From positions 50,264-114,263 of the forward strand of contig NZ_JHZC01000015.1 of assembly GCF_000621125.1 (NCBI RefSeq): DNA of 64,000 nucleotides, in the 5' to 3' direction. How positions within the stretch are numbered: position 1 is the stretch's first letter; every line of letters begins with the position of its first letter. The stretch is from Maribacter antarcticus DSM 21422. GTDB taxonomy: Bacteria; Bacteroidota; Bacteroidia; Flavobacteriales; Flavobacteriaceae. Positions 38,982-48,124 of this stretch are shown here, piece after piece. The notes beneath the pieces were generated by a model. The model had not been told where the DNA came from and searched no databases. It worked only from the letters and a program-made list of their open reading frames with translations. The position numbers and the translations under genes were made by a program.

Positions 38982-39959
38982 ATGAAAGCAATCATCACTA
39001 CAAAATATGGCTCGCCAGAAGTACTAGAGCTAAAGGATATAGAAAAACCTGTGCCAAATAAAAACGAAGTATTGATACATATAAGAGCCGCTAGCGTAAC
39101 TACTGCCGATACCATGATGCGAAAAGGAAGGCCATGGGTAGGAAGACTTTTTATAGGCCTAACGAAGCCAAAACACCCTATTTCCGGAACTGGTTTTTCT
39201 GGAGTTATTGAAACTATTGGCCAAGACGTTAAACAATTTCGGATAGGAAATGAAGTTTTTGGGGAATCGATTTTTGGAGCCGGCACAAACGCAGAATATG
39301 TTTGTGTTAAAGAAGATGGCGTGCTGGTTCTTAAACCTGAACATATAGCCCATGAGGAAGCTGCCGCTATTTGCGACGGACCGTTGACCTCTTGGAATTT
39401 TCTAAAGGGAATGGCAAAAGTGAAGCGCGGCCAGTCTGTTTTAATACATGGCGCTTCTGGAAGTCTCGGTACCGCCGCAGTACAATTAGCCAAGCATCTT
39501 GGGGCAAACGTTACTGGTGTTTGCAGTACCAAAAATATGGAAATGGTAAAATCCCTTGGTGCAGCTACTGTTATCGATTACGGTAAAATCGATTTTACCA
39601 AAACAGGGCAGACCTACGATATTGTTTTTGATACCGTGGGCAAGAGTTCATTTTTAAAATGCAAAAAGGCATTGAACAAAAATGGAATCTACCTCTCCCC
39701 CGTTCTTAGTTTATCCTTACTATTTCAAATGCTAAGGACTGCTATGTTGGGGAATAAGAAAGCAATGTTTTCGGCAACGGGAACTAAGCCTATTTCAGTG
39801 CTTCGATTGCTCCTTAAAGAACTCAACGAACTTTTGGAGTCTGGGCAATTAAAAACAGTAATTGACAGATGTTACGCATTAGAAGAAATAAGTGAAGCAC
39901 ACCGGTATGTAGACACAGGACATAAAAGAGGAAATGTGGTTATTAGTATGCAATACTAA
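38982..39959 (+). CDS. Zinc-independent MDR-family oxidoreductase (quinone reductase-like)
   Basis: A 325-residue cytoplasmic protein of the medium-chain dehydrogenase/reductase superfamily. It has the GroES-like N-terminal half (EVLIHIRAASVTTADTMMRKG and GTGFSGVIETIGQDVKQF) and an NAD(P)-binding half (VLIHGASGSLGTAAVQLAKH). The catalytic zinc ligands of alcohol dehydrogenases are missing, as in quinone oxidoreductases, so reduction of quinones or alkenals with NADPH is likely. It is located 125 bp after the cyclase regulator, with no sign of joint control. Confidence 0.9.
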   Translation: MKAIITTKYGSPEVLELKDIEKPVPNKNEVLIHIRAASVTTADTMMRKGRPWVGRLFIGLTKPKHPISGTGFSGVIETIGQDVKQFRIGNEVFGESIFGAGTNAEYVCVKEDGVLVLKPEHIAHEEAAAICDGPLTSWNFLKGMAKVKRGQSVLIHGASGSLGTAAVQLAKHLGANVTGVCSTKNMEMVKSLGAATVIDYGKIDFTKTGQTYDIVFDTVGKSSFLKCKKALNKNGIYLSPVLSLSLLFQMLRTAMLGNKKAMFSATGTKPISVLRLLLKELNELLESGQLKTVIDRCYALEEISEAHRYVDTGHKRGNVVISMQY

Positions 39960-40089
39960 GGACTCAAATCATAAAATCAGGTGTCAATTAGGCATCAAGA
40001 AAACACAATTCTGTAGTGTCGAAAATATAAGAACAGCGGCACATAGCACAAAAAAAGAAATACAAACAACACTTAAACAAACAAATAAC

Positions 40090-40647
40090 ATGAAAACAGT
40101 AGCAGTAAGAACATCAAAAATAGCAGCGCTAGTATTGGCCCTATTCGCATCCATTACATTGAGTGCACAAGTAAACGGATGGAATCCTAAATTGGAAAGC
40201 GATGCACAAGAAGCATTGCATACCATTCTAGAAAAAACACCTAAGCTAGCATCATTTAAGAAAGAAGCCTACGGTTATGCCGTTTTTCCTAGAATCACAA
40301 AAGCAGCCATAGGGGTGGGCGGAGCTGCCGGTAATGGCGTCGTTTACAAAGACCATTCAATGGTAGGGACTGCACATCTCAAACAAGCTTCGGTGGGTAT
40401 TCAATTTGGAGGACAACAGTACGTAGAGGTTATCTTCTTTGAAAACGAGGATGCTTTTGAAAAATTCACCAATGGAAAATTAAAGTTCGATGCCCAAGCG
40501 TCCGCTGTAGCCTTGAAAGCCGGGGCTGCAATCGACCTCGCCTATCAAGACGGCGTGGCAGTCTTTACAGCTACGAAAGGGGGCCTAATGTACGAAGCGT
40601 CTATTGGAGGACAGCACTTTAAATACAAATCAAGCGGGGTCGAATAA
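40090..40647 (+). CDS. SYLF/YSC84 domain protein, copy 1 (exported)
   Basis: From the ATG at 40090 the protein is 185 residues, with a signal peptide (about residues 1-24, ending LSAQ). The body is a SYLF (YSC84) domain: YGYAVFPRITKAAIGVGGAAGNGVVY, GTAHLKQASVGIQFGGQQY and the final GGLMYEASIGGQHFKY. SYLF proteins bind lipids, and in eukaryotes actin; bacterial members are periplasmic or surface proteins of unknown role. A near-identical copy is at 43946. A palindrome and then a type 2 peptide gene follow it. Confidence 0.9.
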   Translation: MKTVAVRTSKIAALVLALFASITLSAQVNGWNPKLESDAQEALHTILEKTPKLASFKKEAYGYAVFPRITKAAIGVGGAAGNGVVYKDHSMVGTAHLKQASVGIQFGGQQYVEVIFFENEDAFEKFTNGKLKFDAQASAVALKAGAAIDLAYQDGVAVFTATKGGLMYEASIGGQHFKYKSSGVE

Positions 40648-40658
40648 AGCAGTGTGGC

Positions 40659-40676
40659 CACTACCTGCAGGTAGTG
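40659..40676. other. 18 bp perfect palindrome after SYLF copy 1
   Basis: CACTACCTGCAGGTAGTG lies 12 bp after the SYLF stop and is conserved at 44491-44508 after copy 2. It can form a hairpin, but there is no T run, so it may be a terminator variant, an mRNA-stabilising end or a binding site. Confidence 0.5.
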
Positions 40677-40902
40677 ACAATGGCTATCCTAAAAAATAGT
40701 GTTCCTATTTACGTACACAACATTTACTTTAAGCGTTTCAGAATATCGTTGTTAGCGATTAGCAAGAACTAAGGAAAAGTATCCTATTTTATTGTACAAC
40801 CAGTATAATTTAGCACATACAGGATAAGGAAATCTCATTTGAAAGGGTGGCCCTTCAATTTTAAGTATTTAAATCGTATTCATCAATTAAAAAACAACAG
40901 TC

Positions 40903-40980
40903 ATGAAAACAGCAATCAATCAATCCCCGACAGCATCCAGAAGGTTCACTTTCTTTTCTAATGTTAAAGACAGTAAGTGA
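40903..40980 (+). pseudogene. Type 2 peptide gene, copy 3, cut by a nonsense codon
   Basis: Encodes MKTAINQSPTASRRFTFF... to Ser24-Lys25, then TGA where the intact copies have CGA (Arg26). Reading through gives IPWVASRQ, which keeps Trp29. So the homology continues past the stop, and the reading frame was once 36 codons or so. It follows SYLF copy 1. Confidence 0.65.
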
Positions 40981-41043
40981 ATCCCTTGGGTAGCATCACG
41001 GCAGCGCCTTCATTAATTAGTTAGTAGCTAACCAGCCCAAAAA

Positions 41044-41225
41044 TGGGATAGACCCCTACCCATACCTATCGGATTGCATTTGGGAAATATCATTTTTGAT
41101 GGCACCTAAGTTTATGGGACAGGGTACACCTATCCTCCAAAATTGGGTCCTTGGAGATTGCAGGTTCAATGCTCGTATCGGGTACCTTTGAATAATGACC
41201 TTAAAAATTAACCCTAGTAATACCC
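41044..41225 (+). pseudogene. Decayed fragment of cyclase regulator, copy C
   Basis: Encodes DRPLPIPIGLHLGNIIFDGT, then after a TAA VYGTG, and further on in another frame the equivalents of GSILVSGTLNDELKN. This matches residues about 85-150 of the intact cyclase regulator (KPVPIRIGLHLGDIVFDGTE). It sits 64 bp after the type 2 peptide remnant, as expected if a peptide-plus-cyclase unit was duplicated here. Confidence 0.75.
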
Positions 41226-41645
41226 GGACTCCTTTGAATAAAATAAATAATGTGTTCTAGTCGTTTCAAGAGCCTATATTTTACTATTTACTTTAGTTTT
41301 CAAACATGTGTGTTCACATCACCATTATATAAGGACAAAAGCTAAAAATTTACTGCGCCATCCTGCGACTGTACTTTAAGCCCAAGCCCTTACATTATTT
41401 GGGAGATACTGAAATACACTTTATACGGAATAGTAACAACCACCTCAATGGTTTAATCTGTAGGGGTACCCATTATAAATGAGAATTATTGAACGTAAAA
41501 TGAGACTAGCTCCATAATTTGAGGATTTGAAACTGAACAGATATACTGAAGGAAAGGCTAACATAGTAGACTATATCCCTTTAACGTTGCAAACAGTTTT
41601 CCTTAATGAACATCTTGACTCATTCCACGGCTTCTTTAATTAAAA
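41226..41645. other. Non-coding stretch
   Basis: About 420 bp between the cyclase remnant and the HxlR gene; nothing recognised. Confidence 0.5.
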
Positions 41646-41969
41646 TCATTTTCGAGACATTTGTTCTTTACCCCAACTTCTAAGTTGTTTAATAAAGGGT
41701 ATCAATTCTTCTCCAGTTGAAGTAAGTGAATATTCGACCCTTGGAGGGACTTCCAAATAGACTTTTCTTGAAACCAATTCGTCAGCCTCTAATTCTCTTA
41801 ATGTTTGTGTTAGCATTTTTGGGGTAATCCCAACAACTGCTCTTTTTAACTCTCCATACCGCATAAACTCGTCTCTAATTACCCAAAGTATGCGTCCTTT
41901 ATACTTCCCTCCTATTCTTTTGAAGGCATAATCTACAGCGCAATGGGCTATTTCATTTTTATTATTCAT
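41646..41969 (-). CDS. HxlR-type transcriptional regulator
   Basis: A 107-residue winged-helix protein with the HxlR pattern: Cys near the N-terminus (IAHCAVDYAFKRIGGKYKGRIL), then MRYGELKRAVVGITPKMLTQTLRELEADELV and RVEYSLTSTGEELIPFI. Relatives sense thiol-reactive or quinone-like compounds through that Cys, and usually control a divergent gene. Here the divergent gene is the NTF2-like pseudogene about 220 bp away and the CPBP/cupin genes beyond. Confidence 0.93.
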   Translation of the reverse strand: MNNKNEIAHCAVDYAFKRIGGKYKGRILWVIRDEFMRYGELKRAVVGITPKMLTQTLRELEADELVSRKVYLEVPPRVEYSLTSTGEELIPFIKQLRSWGKEQMSRK

Positions 41970-42191
41970 TTTTTAGTTATTTTAAATATCTGATTGTCAG
42001 CATTACTATACTTTTAGTATGTAGCATACTTTATTGTACGTACTTGTAACAAAGATATTAATTCATTTTATTTGTACCACTAAATAAAACCTAATTAACA
42101 TGGCGCTCAAAATTGTATTTAGCTAAAAAATAAAACTTCAATTCGAAGACTATATACACGAACTGGAAAGCGTATTAACCTCCACAATAAA

Positions 42192-42723
42192 ATGAAGAAA
42201 ATACAAATAGCATGTATTGCCGTATTGTTATGATCCTTGGCACAAGCACAGATTACAGAATACAGAATACCATAATCAGGCATTAAAACAAATTGCAGAA
42301 GATTTCAGGTCTTCAATAATTGAACATAATGATGAAGAAAAGTTCGCCAATTTATTTTTGAACGATTCTATTACTTGGGGAGCAATTGTTACGGGAAAAA
42401 CAAAAGCTCATGTTCTAAAACAAAAACCTGATTTTACATATAAATCTAGTGATTTGATGCGTTTTTATAAAAAATTAATTGATGGCGTTGAAGAAAAGTT
42501 TTATAATGTCAACATTGATGTAAGGGGAGACTTTGCAACCATCTCTTTTGATTATTCCTTCAATTTAAAATCTGTAATTAAACATTGGGGTGTAGCATAT
42601 TGGTCTTTGATTTTAATCAATGATGCATGGAAAATTACAAGTGTTACATGGTCTATGAACATGGAACAATTAGAAAAATGCTCATTTATAGCAGAAGATC
42701 TTTTTGTTATGAGCACTAATTAA
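42192..42723 (+). pseudogene. NTF2-like (SnoaL/DUF4440-type) secreted protein, probably broken
   Basis: A signal-peptide start at 42192 (MKKIQIACIAVLL) runs into a TGA at 42231, and the main body is in the next frame from 42217 onward: EYHNQALKQIAEDFRSSI, then FLNDSITWGAIVTGKTK and an NTF2-like end (YWSLILINDAWKITSVTW). The repeated ACAGAATACAGAATAC near 42255 is a likely source of the frame change. Without the signal peptide a 168-residue frame from a TTG is possible but unlikely. The body itself has no stop. Confidence 0.65.
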
Positions 42724-42757
42724 ATAAAAAAATGTTATTAATAATTGAATATTATAA

Positions 42758-43585
42758 ATGAAAATAGCAATCAAAAATCCGTTTGTAATAACAGCCATCA
42801 CCCTACTATTATTTTTAGGAATCCTAAAACTTCCTTTAGACACCCTAATAGACAATTTTGATTTATCTAGTCAACAATCTAGTAATAGTAATAAACTCGT
42901 CAAAAACTTGGTTATTCTTATTCTAGCCCTATTCGTCATAAAAAAATTAAAGATTGTTGAACTCTCTGGACTGAGCCAACAGATGAAGTTACAAAACAAG
43001 TTCTTGATTTTAATCCCTTTTTACTTAGTAATCATAGGGGTATTCTCTCTTTTAGGAACCGATTTATCAAGCATCTCGACTATTGATTTTATACTATTGT
43101 CGTTGACAATGCTCTCTGTTGGGTTTGTAGAAGAGTTTATTTTTAGAGGGATTCTTCAATCTGTATTTTTAAAGAAATATGCACATAGAAAAAATGGTAT
43201 TTTAATAGGTATCTTTCTTCCTGCAGCACTTTTCGGAGCATTGCATTTATTAAATTTAAAGATGTCCAATATTCCTGCTTCCATTGGGCAAGTTGTATAT
43301 GCATTTTTTATAGGTGTGGCTTTTGGAGCCATTCTATTAAAGACCAATAAGGTAATCCCTTTGGCTATTATACATGGTCTTATCAATACTGTCTTTAGTA
43401 TCAACACCCTATTAAACGATAGCGCAGTGGCAGGGGAAATTGAACAGCAAGACATTGGACAGGCTATAGGTTCTATGTTGGTGGTTTTACCATTATTTAT
43501 TGTTGGTTTATGTATCATACGTAAAATTAACATCGGAAGTATTCAAGAAAAAATAGTGCTATCCAGTAAAATTAAACACCTGTAA
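42758..43585 (+). CDS. CPBP family intramembrane metalloprotease
   Basis: A 275-residue membrane protein with about eight helices. It has the CPBP (Abi/CAAX protease) motifs: EEFIFRG (EExxxR), FGALHLLN (FxxxH) and IIHGLIN (HxxxN/B). Members cleave within the membrane or handle prenylated or modified peptides, and several are linked to bacteriocin self-immunity or peptide maturation. The latter is of interest because small peptide genes are close, but that link is speculative. A cupin gene follows at once (1 bp gap), so they form an operon. Confidence 0.9.
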   Translation: MKIAIKNPFVITAITLLLFLGILKLPLDTLIDNFDLSSQQSSNSNKLVKNLVILILALFVIKKLKIVELSGLSQQMKLQNKFLILIPFYLVIIGVFSLLGTDLSSISTIDFILLSLTMLSVGFVEEFIFRGILQSVFLKKYAHRKNGILIGIFLPAALFGALHLLNLKMSNIPASIGQVVYAFFIGVAFGAILLKTNKVIPLAIIHGLINTVFSINTLLNDSAVAGEIEQQDIGQAIGSMLVVLPLFIVGLCIIRKINIGSIQEKIVLSSKIKHL

Positions 43586-43586
43586 T

Positions 43587-43949
43587 GTGATACATTTAAA
43601 AGAAATACTATCAGAAATTACAGAATATTATGCTCCTAAAATAGTAGGCGAAGTAAATGACGTTTTCATCAAATTAGTGAAGATAAATGGCAACAAAGTC
43701 CCTTGGCACATTCATGAAAATGAAGATGAATTATTCTATGTTCTAAGTGGGAGTCTTCTTTTTGAAGTTGAAAATCGTGAGCCTTTTACCATGAGCTATG
43801 GAGATCTATTCATAGTTAAACGAGGACTAAATCATCGGATTAGTTCTAAAGATGAATGTCACATAATGCTCGTTGAAAATAAAACGACCCTGCACACTGG
43901 AGGAACGGTTAATGAAATAACAAAGGCTATTAAAGAACAACGCATATGA
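43587..43949 (+). CDS. Small cupin protein
   Basis: A 120-residue single-domain cupin from a GTG start. The metal-binding first motif is WHIHENEDELFYVLSG (His, His, Glu), and the second is GDLFIVKRGLNHR (His). Small cupins of this type bind a metal and may be sugar isomerases, dioxygenase-like or ligand sensors; the substrate is unknown. The stop codon overlaps the ATG of SYLF copy 2 (ATGA), which couples their translation. Confidence 0.88.
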   Translation: MIHLKEILSEITEYYAPKIVGEVNDVFIKLVKINGNKVPWHIHENEDELFYVLSGSLLFEVENREPFTMSYGDLFIVKRGLNHRISSKDECHIMLVENKTTLHTGGTVNEITKAIKEQRI

Positions 43950-44479
43950 AAACAGTAGCAGTAAGAACATCAAACACAACACACATTACATTGAGTGCAC
44001 AAGTAAACGGATGGAATCCTAAATTGGAAAGCGATGCACAAGAAGCATTGCATACCATTCTAGAAAAAACACCTAAGCTAGCATCATTTAAGAAAGAAGC
44101 CTACGGTTATGCCATTTTTCCTAGAATCACAAAAGCAGCCATAGGGGTGGGCGGAGCTGCCGGTAATGGGGTCGTTTACAAAGACCATTCAATGGTAGGG
44201 ACTGCACATCTCAAACAAGCTTCGGTGGGTATTCAATTTGGAGGACAACAGTACGTAGAGGTTATCTTCTTTGAAAACGAGGATGCTTTTGAAAAATTCA
44301 CCAATGGAAAATTAAAGTTCGATGCCCAAGCGTCCGCTGTAGCCTTGAAAGCCGGGGCTGCAATCGACCTCGCCTATCAAGACAGCGTGGCAGTCTTTAC
44401 AGCTACGAAAGGGGGCCTAATGTACGAAGCGTCTATTGGAGGACAGCACTTTAAATACAAATCAAAAGGGGTCGAATAA
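43946..44479 (+). CDS. SYLF/YSC84 domain protein, copy 2, signal core deleted
   Basis: A 177-residue protein nearly identical to copy 1 from residue 14 on, and identical for its first nine residues. Between them, 33 bp of copy 1 (40119-40151, the hydrophobic core of the signal peptide) are replaced by 9 bp, giving MKTVAVRTSNTTHITLSAQ. The reading frame is kept. The protein should remain in the cytoplasm. Its ATG overlaps the cupin stop. Two residue changes were noticed in the SYLF body (Val to Ile in YGYAIFP, Gly to Ser in YQDSVAV). Confidence 0.85.
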   Translation: MKTVAVRTSNTTHITLSAQVNGWNPKLESDAQEALHTILEKTPKLASFKKEAYGYAIFPRITKAAIGVGGAAGNGVVYKDHSMVGTAHLKQASVGIQFGGQQYVEVIFFENEDAFEKFTNGKLKFDAQASAVALKAGAAIDLAYQDSVAVFTATKGGLMYEASIGGQHFKYKSKGVE

Positions 44480-44490
44480 AGCAATGTGGC

Positions 44491-44508
44491 CACTACCTGC
44501 AGGTAGTG
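44491..44508. other. 18 bp perfect palindrome after SYLF copy 2
   Basis: CACTACCTGCAGGTAGTG, same sequence and same distance from the stop as at 40659-40676. Homology to the first copy ends within about 30 bp after this. Confidence 0.5.
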
Positions 44509-44550
44509 ACAATGGCTATCCTGAAAATAGTGTTCAATTAAAAAACTAGT

Positions 44551-44590
44551 AGTAAAAACATTCATCAATCAAACCCGACAGCAGCTAGTA
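44551..44590 (+). pseudogene. Scrap of a type 2 peptide gene, copy 4
   Basis: AAAACATTCATCAATCAAA followed by CCGACAGCAGC matches the start of the type 2 peptide genes (KTFINQ, and CCGACAGCATCC in copy 3). The ATG is lost (GTA AAA) and the frame ends soon. It shows that the SYLF-plus-peptide order was duplicated together. Confidence 0.55.
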
Positions 44591-44845
44591 GGTAGCTGAT
44601 AGAATTCACATAACAATTGATAATAATTGTGTTGTTTACTACCACTCTGAGTTATATGAGAAAATAGGTGTTTAAAGGGGTTTACACAGTTACATTAGTT
44701 ATTCGTAGATATTCGTAGTTATTACCGTATAACAAGTACAATACGCACCGACTCCACTTAAATGGTGTCATTTAGATGCTTAAACCCTGTAAACATATAA
44801 GGTACAGGGTTTATAATTATAGCCTTTTACAGTATACTTTATTCA
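44591..44845. other. Non-coding stretch
   Basis: AT-rich sequence between the SYLF copy 2 region and the M14 gene; only a short ATTCGTAG repeat (around 44701-44717) noticed. Confidence 0.4.
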
Positions 44846-47581
44846 CTAATCCTCATTTTCCTTAGGCAATGGCATCGTGAATAACCAAGCCTCAGAATTT
44901 TTATGATTACGAGGAATATCGTTTGCATATAACAGCGCATTAAACAGAGACCTATACGTACCCATGGGTTGCCCCCGCCACTGCGGCTGAAACCCAAAGA
45001 GAAGCACATGGCCATTACCATATTCAACATCTAAAGCAGCAGCCTTACCATTCAAATACTTTTCACCTAACAAGTACCCAGACAGCAATGGAGAGCCTTT
45101 TTCTTGATAACGGGCTAACACTTCTCCTTTAAATCCTTCGGTAGTGCTGAACACAGGACTACCATACACAAAAATACCAGACTTTTTAGCCATCCCTGCC
45201 ATCACAGGGTGTGCATTATTATTGGTTACTTCTAAAATAGAGCCTCCTGTAAAAAAGTCACTTCTTTTAAGGTCTTTCGCCTCATTTTTAACAGGAAGAT
45301 GCATCGCCTTTATAGCAAAATCAGTGCTTTTATTTAGGCAAATCAAAGTACCGCCGTCAGTTACAAAAGTATTTAAATTACGAATCCCCTGATTCGTTAA
45401 TCCACCAGCATATTGCGGTGGTGCCATACCCTTCTCCAAACCGTTTTCAATGGTTTCAGACCTTTCGGAAGCAATCAATATTACATCAAAACGGTCCTCT
45501 AAATTTCCATTGATGAAATCTGCATTTCTAATCCTGGTATACGTAAATCCAAAATTATCTAGCAACCAACGCGACCAGCCCATATCCATACTGGCTGCCC
45601 AAGGGTCATACACAGCTATTCTAGCGTTCACAAAGGTTTTGGAATTACTGGAAACAAGCACACCGTTCACCGCATAGTCCTTTACCCATTGTTGCATAAG
45701 TGTACGGCTGGCATTTTTAATTCCATAGGATTGTTTTTCTGAATCGAATATAACTTTTAACCCTTTAGTCAACGCATTGGTAACTACTCTAAAAGTATTA
45801 TTCTCCTGTGCGTTCAATAAAAGCGTATTACCACTACCCTTTAAAGAACCTGGCAAAGGCAAGATTCCGGCGGCAACGGCATTCGTATTAAACCCTGTTC
45901 CGGGAACAAAATCAACTTTACTTAAGTCTGTATCAATAGCGTCATCCGAATCTAAAGGAGTTCCTTTTACGGGCACCAGGGCTGCACTAAATTCTGGAGT
46001 TAAAGGTGTACTCGCTGCAATTACCTCAACTTCCATTTGGTAAGGCAAGGTCCACCCTGCAGCATCATATGGTTGCTCCAAAGGACCATCAGGCGATTCC
46101 TTTAAATCAGGATACTCCTGCACATCTAGCACTTGGCGCGCCAACTCAGCAAATTCCTGTGCCATGGGTATGACCCATGTACCTTTAGGATAAGAGACCC
46201 CTCCAAAACTACTATTCTTATTTAACTGGGAAATTTTTATACCGTTAAATGCCAGCCTCCTCAATAGCTCTACCGGACGTACTGGATCTCGCTGCTTTTG
46301 TTTTATGAAATAGGCATAAGGTGGTTCATTTTCATACTTTTTAATTGTAGCCATACCGGATTGGTATTTATTAAAAAGCAAAGTCTCTTTATATTTGGTG
46401 GCATAGTCTAATACAGCAATCGAAGCGACCTGCATGTACTGCATGGCATCCTCTAAACGCCACCATCCCCCTTTCCATGGACTAGAATACAAAGACTCCA
46501 CCCGAAAGTCTCTCTTGTCCTTTGGAAAATCCTTAATGGTATAAAAATAGGGAGTAGCATACCGGTAGAGTGCTGTTTCCGTCCAAAAAGAGGGAATGTT
46601 CTGCATCGCGGGTAAATAATCAATATAACCAGGGTACCAAGCATCAAAACCCTTGCCCATATGCACTGCACCAGGCAAACCTTCTGTTTCTAATTCCTGC
46701 GCCATCGCCATACCGATCATATTTACTTGGCGCGCCACAATGGGCGGTGTTTGTGAAGCAATAGGCTCAGCAAACGGTGGCAACCAAATACGTGTTGGAA
46801 ATGGAGATGATTGATGGTGCACATGGATTATATTTGGCTCCCATTCTCGCCATGTTCTTCCTACAACCCTAGATTCTAGCTGATTAAGCATATAGGCATC
46901 GCGATTATTATCGTGTCCTACATATTTTTGATATAACCATGGTGTTGGAGCCGTTTCGTAAGGGGTACCTACATTGCTTAAATACCAATTCGCTATAATA
47001 TCTTGTCCATCTGGATTAAGCGAAGGCCATAGCACCAAAATAACATCCTCTAAAATATCCTTAAACTTCTTTTCCTCTGCCCTGCTGATAAGTTCATAGG
47101 CTAAGGTAATTATATGTTGAGCGCCAGCGACTTCTGAAGCATGCAATCCTCCACTGATATCAACAATAGCTTTTCCTTCTAAAGCCAGTTGCTTTGCCGT
47201 TTCCTTTGTTAACCCCTCTGGATGTGCAAGTTGCTGAGAAATAGCCTTGTACTTATCTATATTCTTTAAATTATCTGGTGAAGAAATAAGCACATACTGC
47301 CAATCTCTACCCTCCGATGTTTTACCAGCGTACTTCATTTCTACAAATTCGCTTGCACTCGCAAGTTTCTTAAAATAGGCCATAGATTGTTCATAGGTCG
47401 CCAAATGAAAATCAGATCCTACTTCAAAACCAATTACTTCTTCAGGTGTTGGAATTGCTGTTCGCTGCGCTTGACCATAAGTGACACCAAAAAAACAAAA
47501 AATTAGGGCAGCAATAGTCGTATAATTGGATATTACACGCTTTTTATTTAAAAAAAAGAAAACGTAAAAAAATCTACTCAT
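44846..47581 (-). CDS. Secreted M14-family metallocarboxypeptidase-like protein
   Basis: A 911-residue protein with a signal peptide (about residues 18-36, ending TYGQA). The M14 domain spans about 45-400: the zinc motif HASE (HxxE) in DISGGLHASEVAGAQ, then LVLWPSLNPDGQD, and IIHVHHQSS with candidate third zinc His. The C-terminal half has a GATase-like/Rossmann segment (RFDVILIASERSETIENG) as in many large Bacteroidota M14 proteins. It should trim peptides in the periplasm or outside. It stands alone on the minus strand. Confidence 0.9.
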   Translation of the reverse strand: MSRFFYVFFFLNKKRVISNYTTIAALIFCFFGVTYGQAQRTAIPTPEEVIGFEVGSDFHLATYEQSMAYFKKLASASEFVEMKYAGKTSEGRDWQYVLISSPDNLKNIDKYKAISQQLAHPEGLTKETAKQLALEGKAIVDISGGLHASEVAGAQHIITLAYELISRAEEKKFKDILEDVILVLWPSLNPDGQDIIANWYLSNVGTPYETAPTPWLYQKYVGHDNNRDAYMLNQLESRVVGRTWREWEPNIIHVHHQSSPFPTRIWLPPFAEPIASQTPPIVARQVNMIGMAMAQELETEGLPGAVHMGKGFDAWYPGYIDYLPAMQNIPSFWTETALYRYATPYFYTIKDFPKDKRDFRVESLYSSPWKGGWWRLEDAMQYMQVASIAVLDYATKYKETLLFNKYQSGMATIKKYENEPPYAYFIKQKQRDPVRPVELLRRLAFNGIKISQLNKNSSFGGVSYPKGTWVIPMAQEFAELARQVLDVQEYPDLKESPDGPLEQPYDAAGWTLPYQMEVEVIAASTPLTPEFSAALVPVKGTPLDSDDAIDTDLSKVDFVPGTGFNTNAVAAGILPLPGSLKGSGNTLLLNAQENNTFRVVTNALTKGLKVIFDSEKQSYGIKNASRTLMQQWVKDYAVNGVLVSSNSKTFVNARIAVYDPWAASMDMGWSRWLLDNFGFTYTRIRNADFINGNLEDRFDVILIASERSETIENGLEKGMAPPQYAGGLTNQGIRNLNTFVTDGGTLICLNKSTDFAIKAMHLPVKNEAKDLKRSDFFTGGSILEVTNNNAHPVMAGMAKKSGIFVYGSPVFSTTEGFKGEVLARYQEKGSPLLSGYLLGEKYLNGKAAALDVEYGNGHVLLFGFQPQWRGQPMGTYRSLFNALLYANDIPRNHKNSEAWLFTMPLPKENED

Positions 47582-48124
47582 TGGTTTTATTTTAGTGGTT
47601 GACTCAAAGTATTAGGTTTTTTAGTAAAGCTACATTTTTTTTAGTTTTATCCTTAAGTATAGTTCTAAGTTTTATCTTAAGCCCTCCTGCGGTTATCTTT
47701 AATTCAAAAGATTATTTTTTACGGTAATTCAGAAGTTATGTCGACTGGTTTTGACATTGAGACCAATGGCAATGTAAGTATACGGATTCATGGTCAATAG
47801 CTCGGATATAGCATTTTCCACACGTTGATTAGGCCGTAATAACTGCGCTCTTATTGCAAAATCTGAATTACAGTAAGATGCCCTCCTGTCTGCTAGGTAG
47901 CGAAGTGAAATGTGCCTAAATTATCGCTATCGCCGGGGATTCAATTCGGAGTACCATAAATATTGATATAAGGCTGCTAATGCTTAGGTAGTAGCACCAA
48001 AATTATAGACCATAAGCGTTTGACAGGCTATTTCTGGTCAGGTATACCTCAAAAATTAATCGGAAACTAAACCTGGAAAAGGCATTGTAATTGCTTGTTT
48101 GGACGGTGATTATGGGGAAGCTTG
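47582..48124. other. Non-coding, degraded sequence next to the IS110 remnant
   Basis: About 540 bp with only scraps of protein-like frames, for example LLRPNQRVENAISELL on the minus strand near 47820. Upstream parts of the IS110 transposase may be hidden here but are not readable. Confidence 0.4.

Noticed and set aside
38870..39532. 220-residue antisense frame over the oxidoreductase
   Set aside because: Shadow frame; the oxidoreductase motifs on the plus strand are decisive.
43156..43533. 125-residue antisense frame in the CPBP gene
   Set aside because: It mirrors the protease codons, has no family features and overlaps a clearly real gene.
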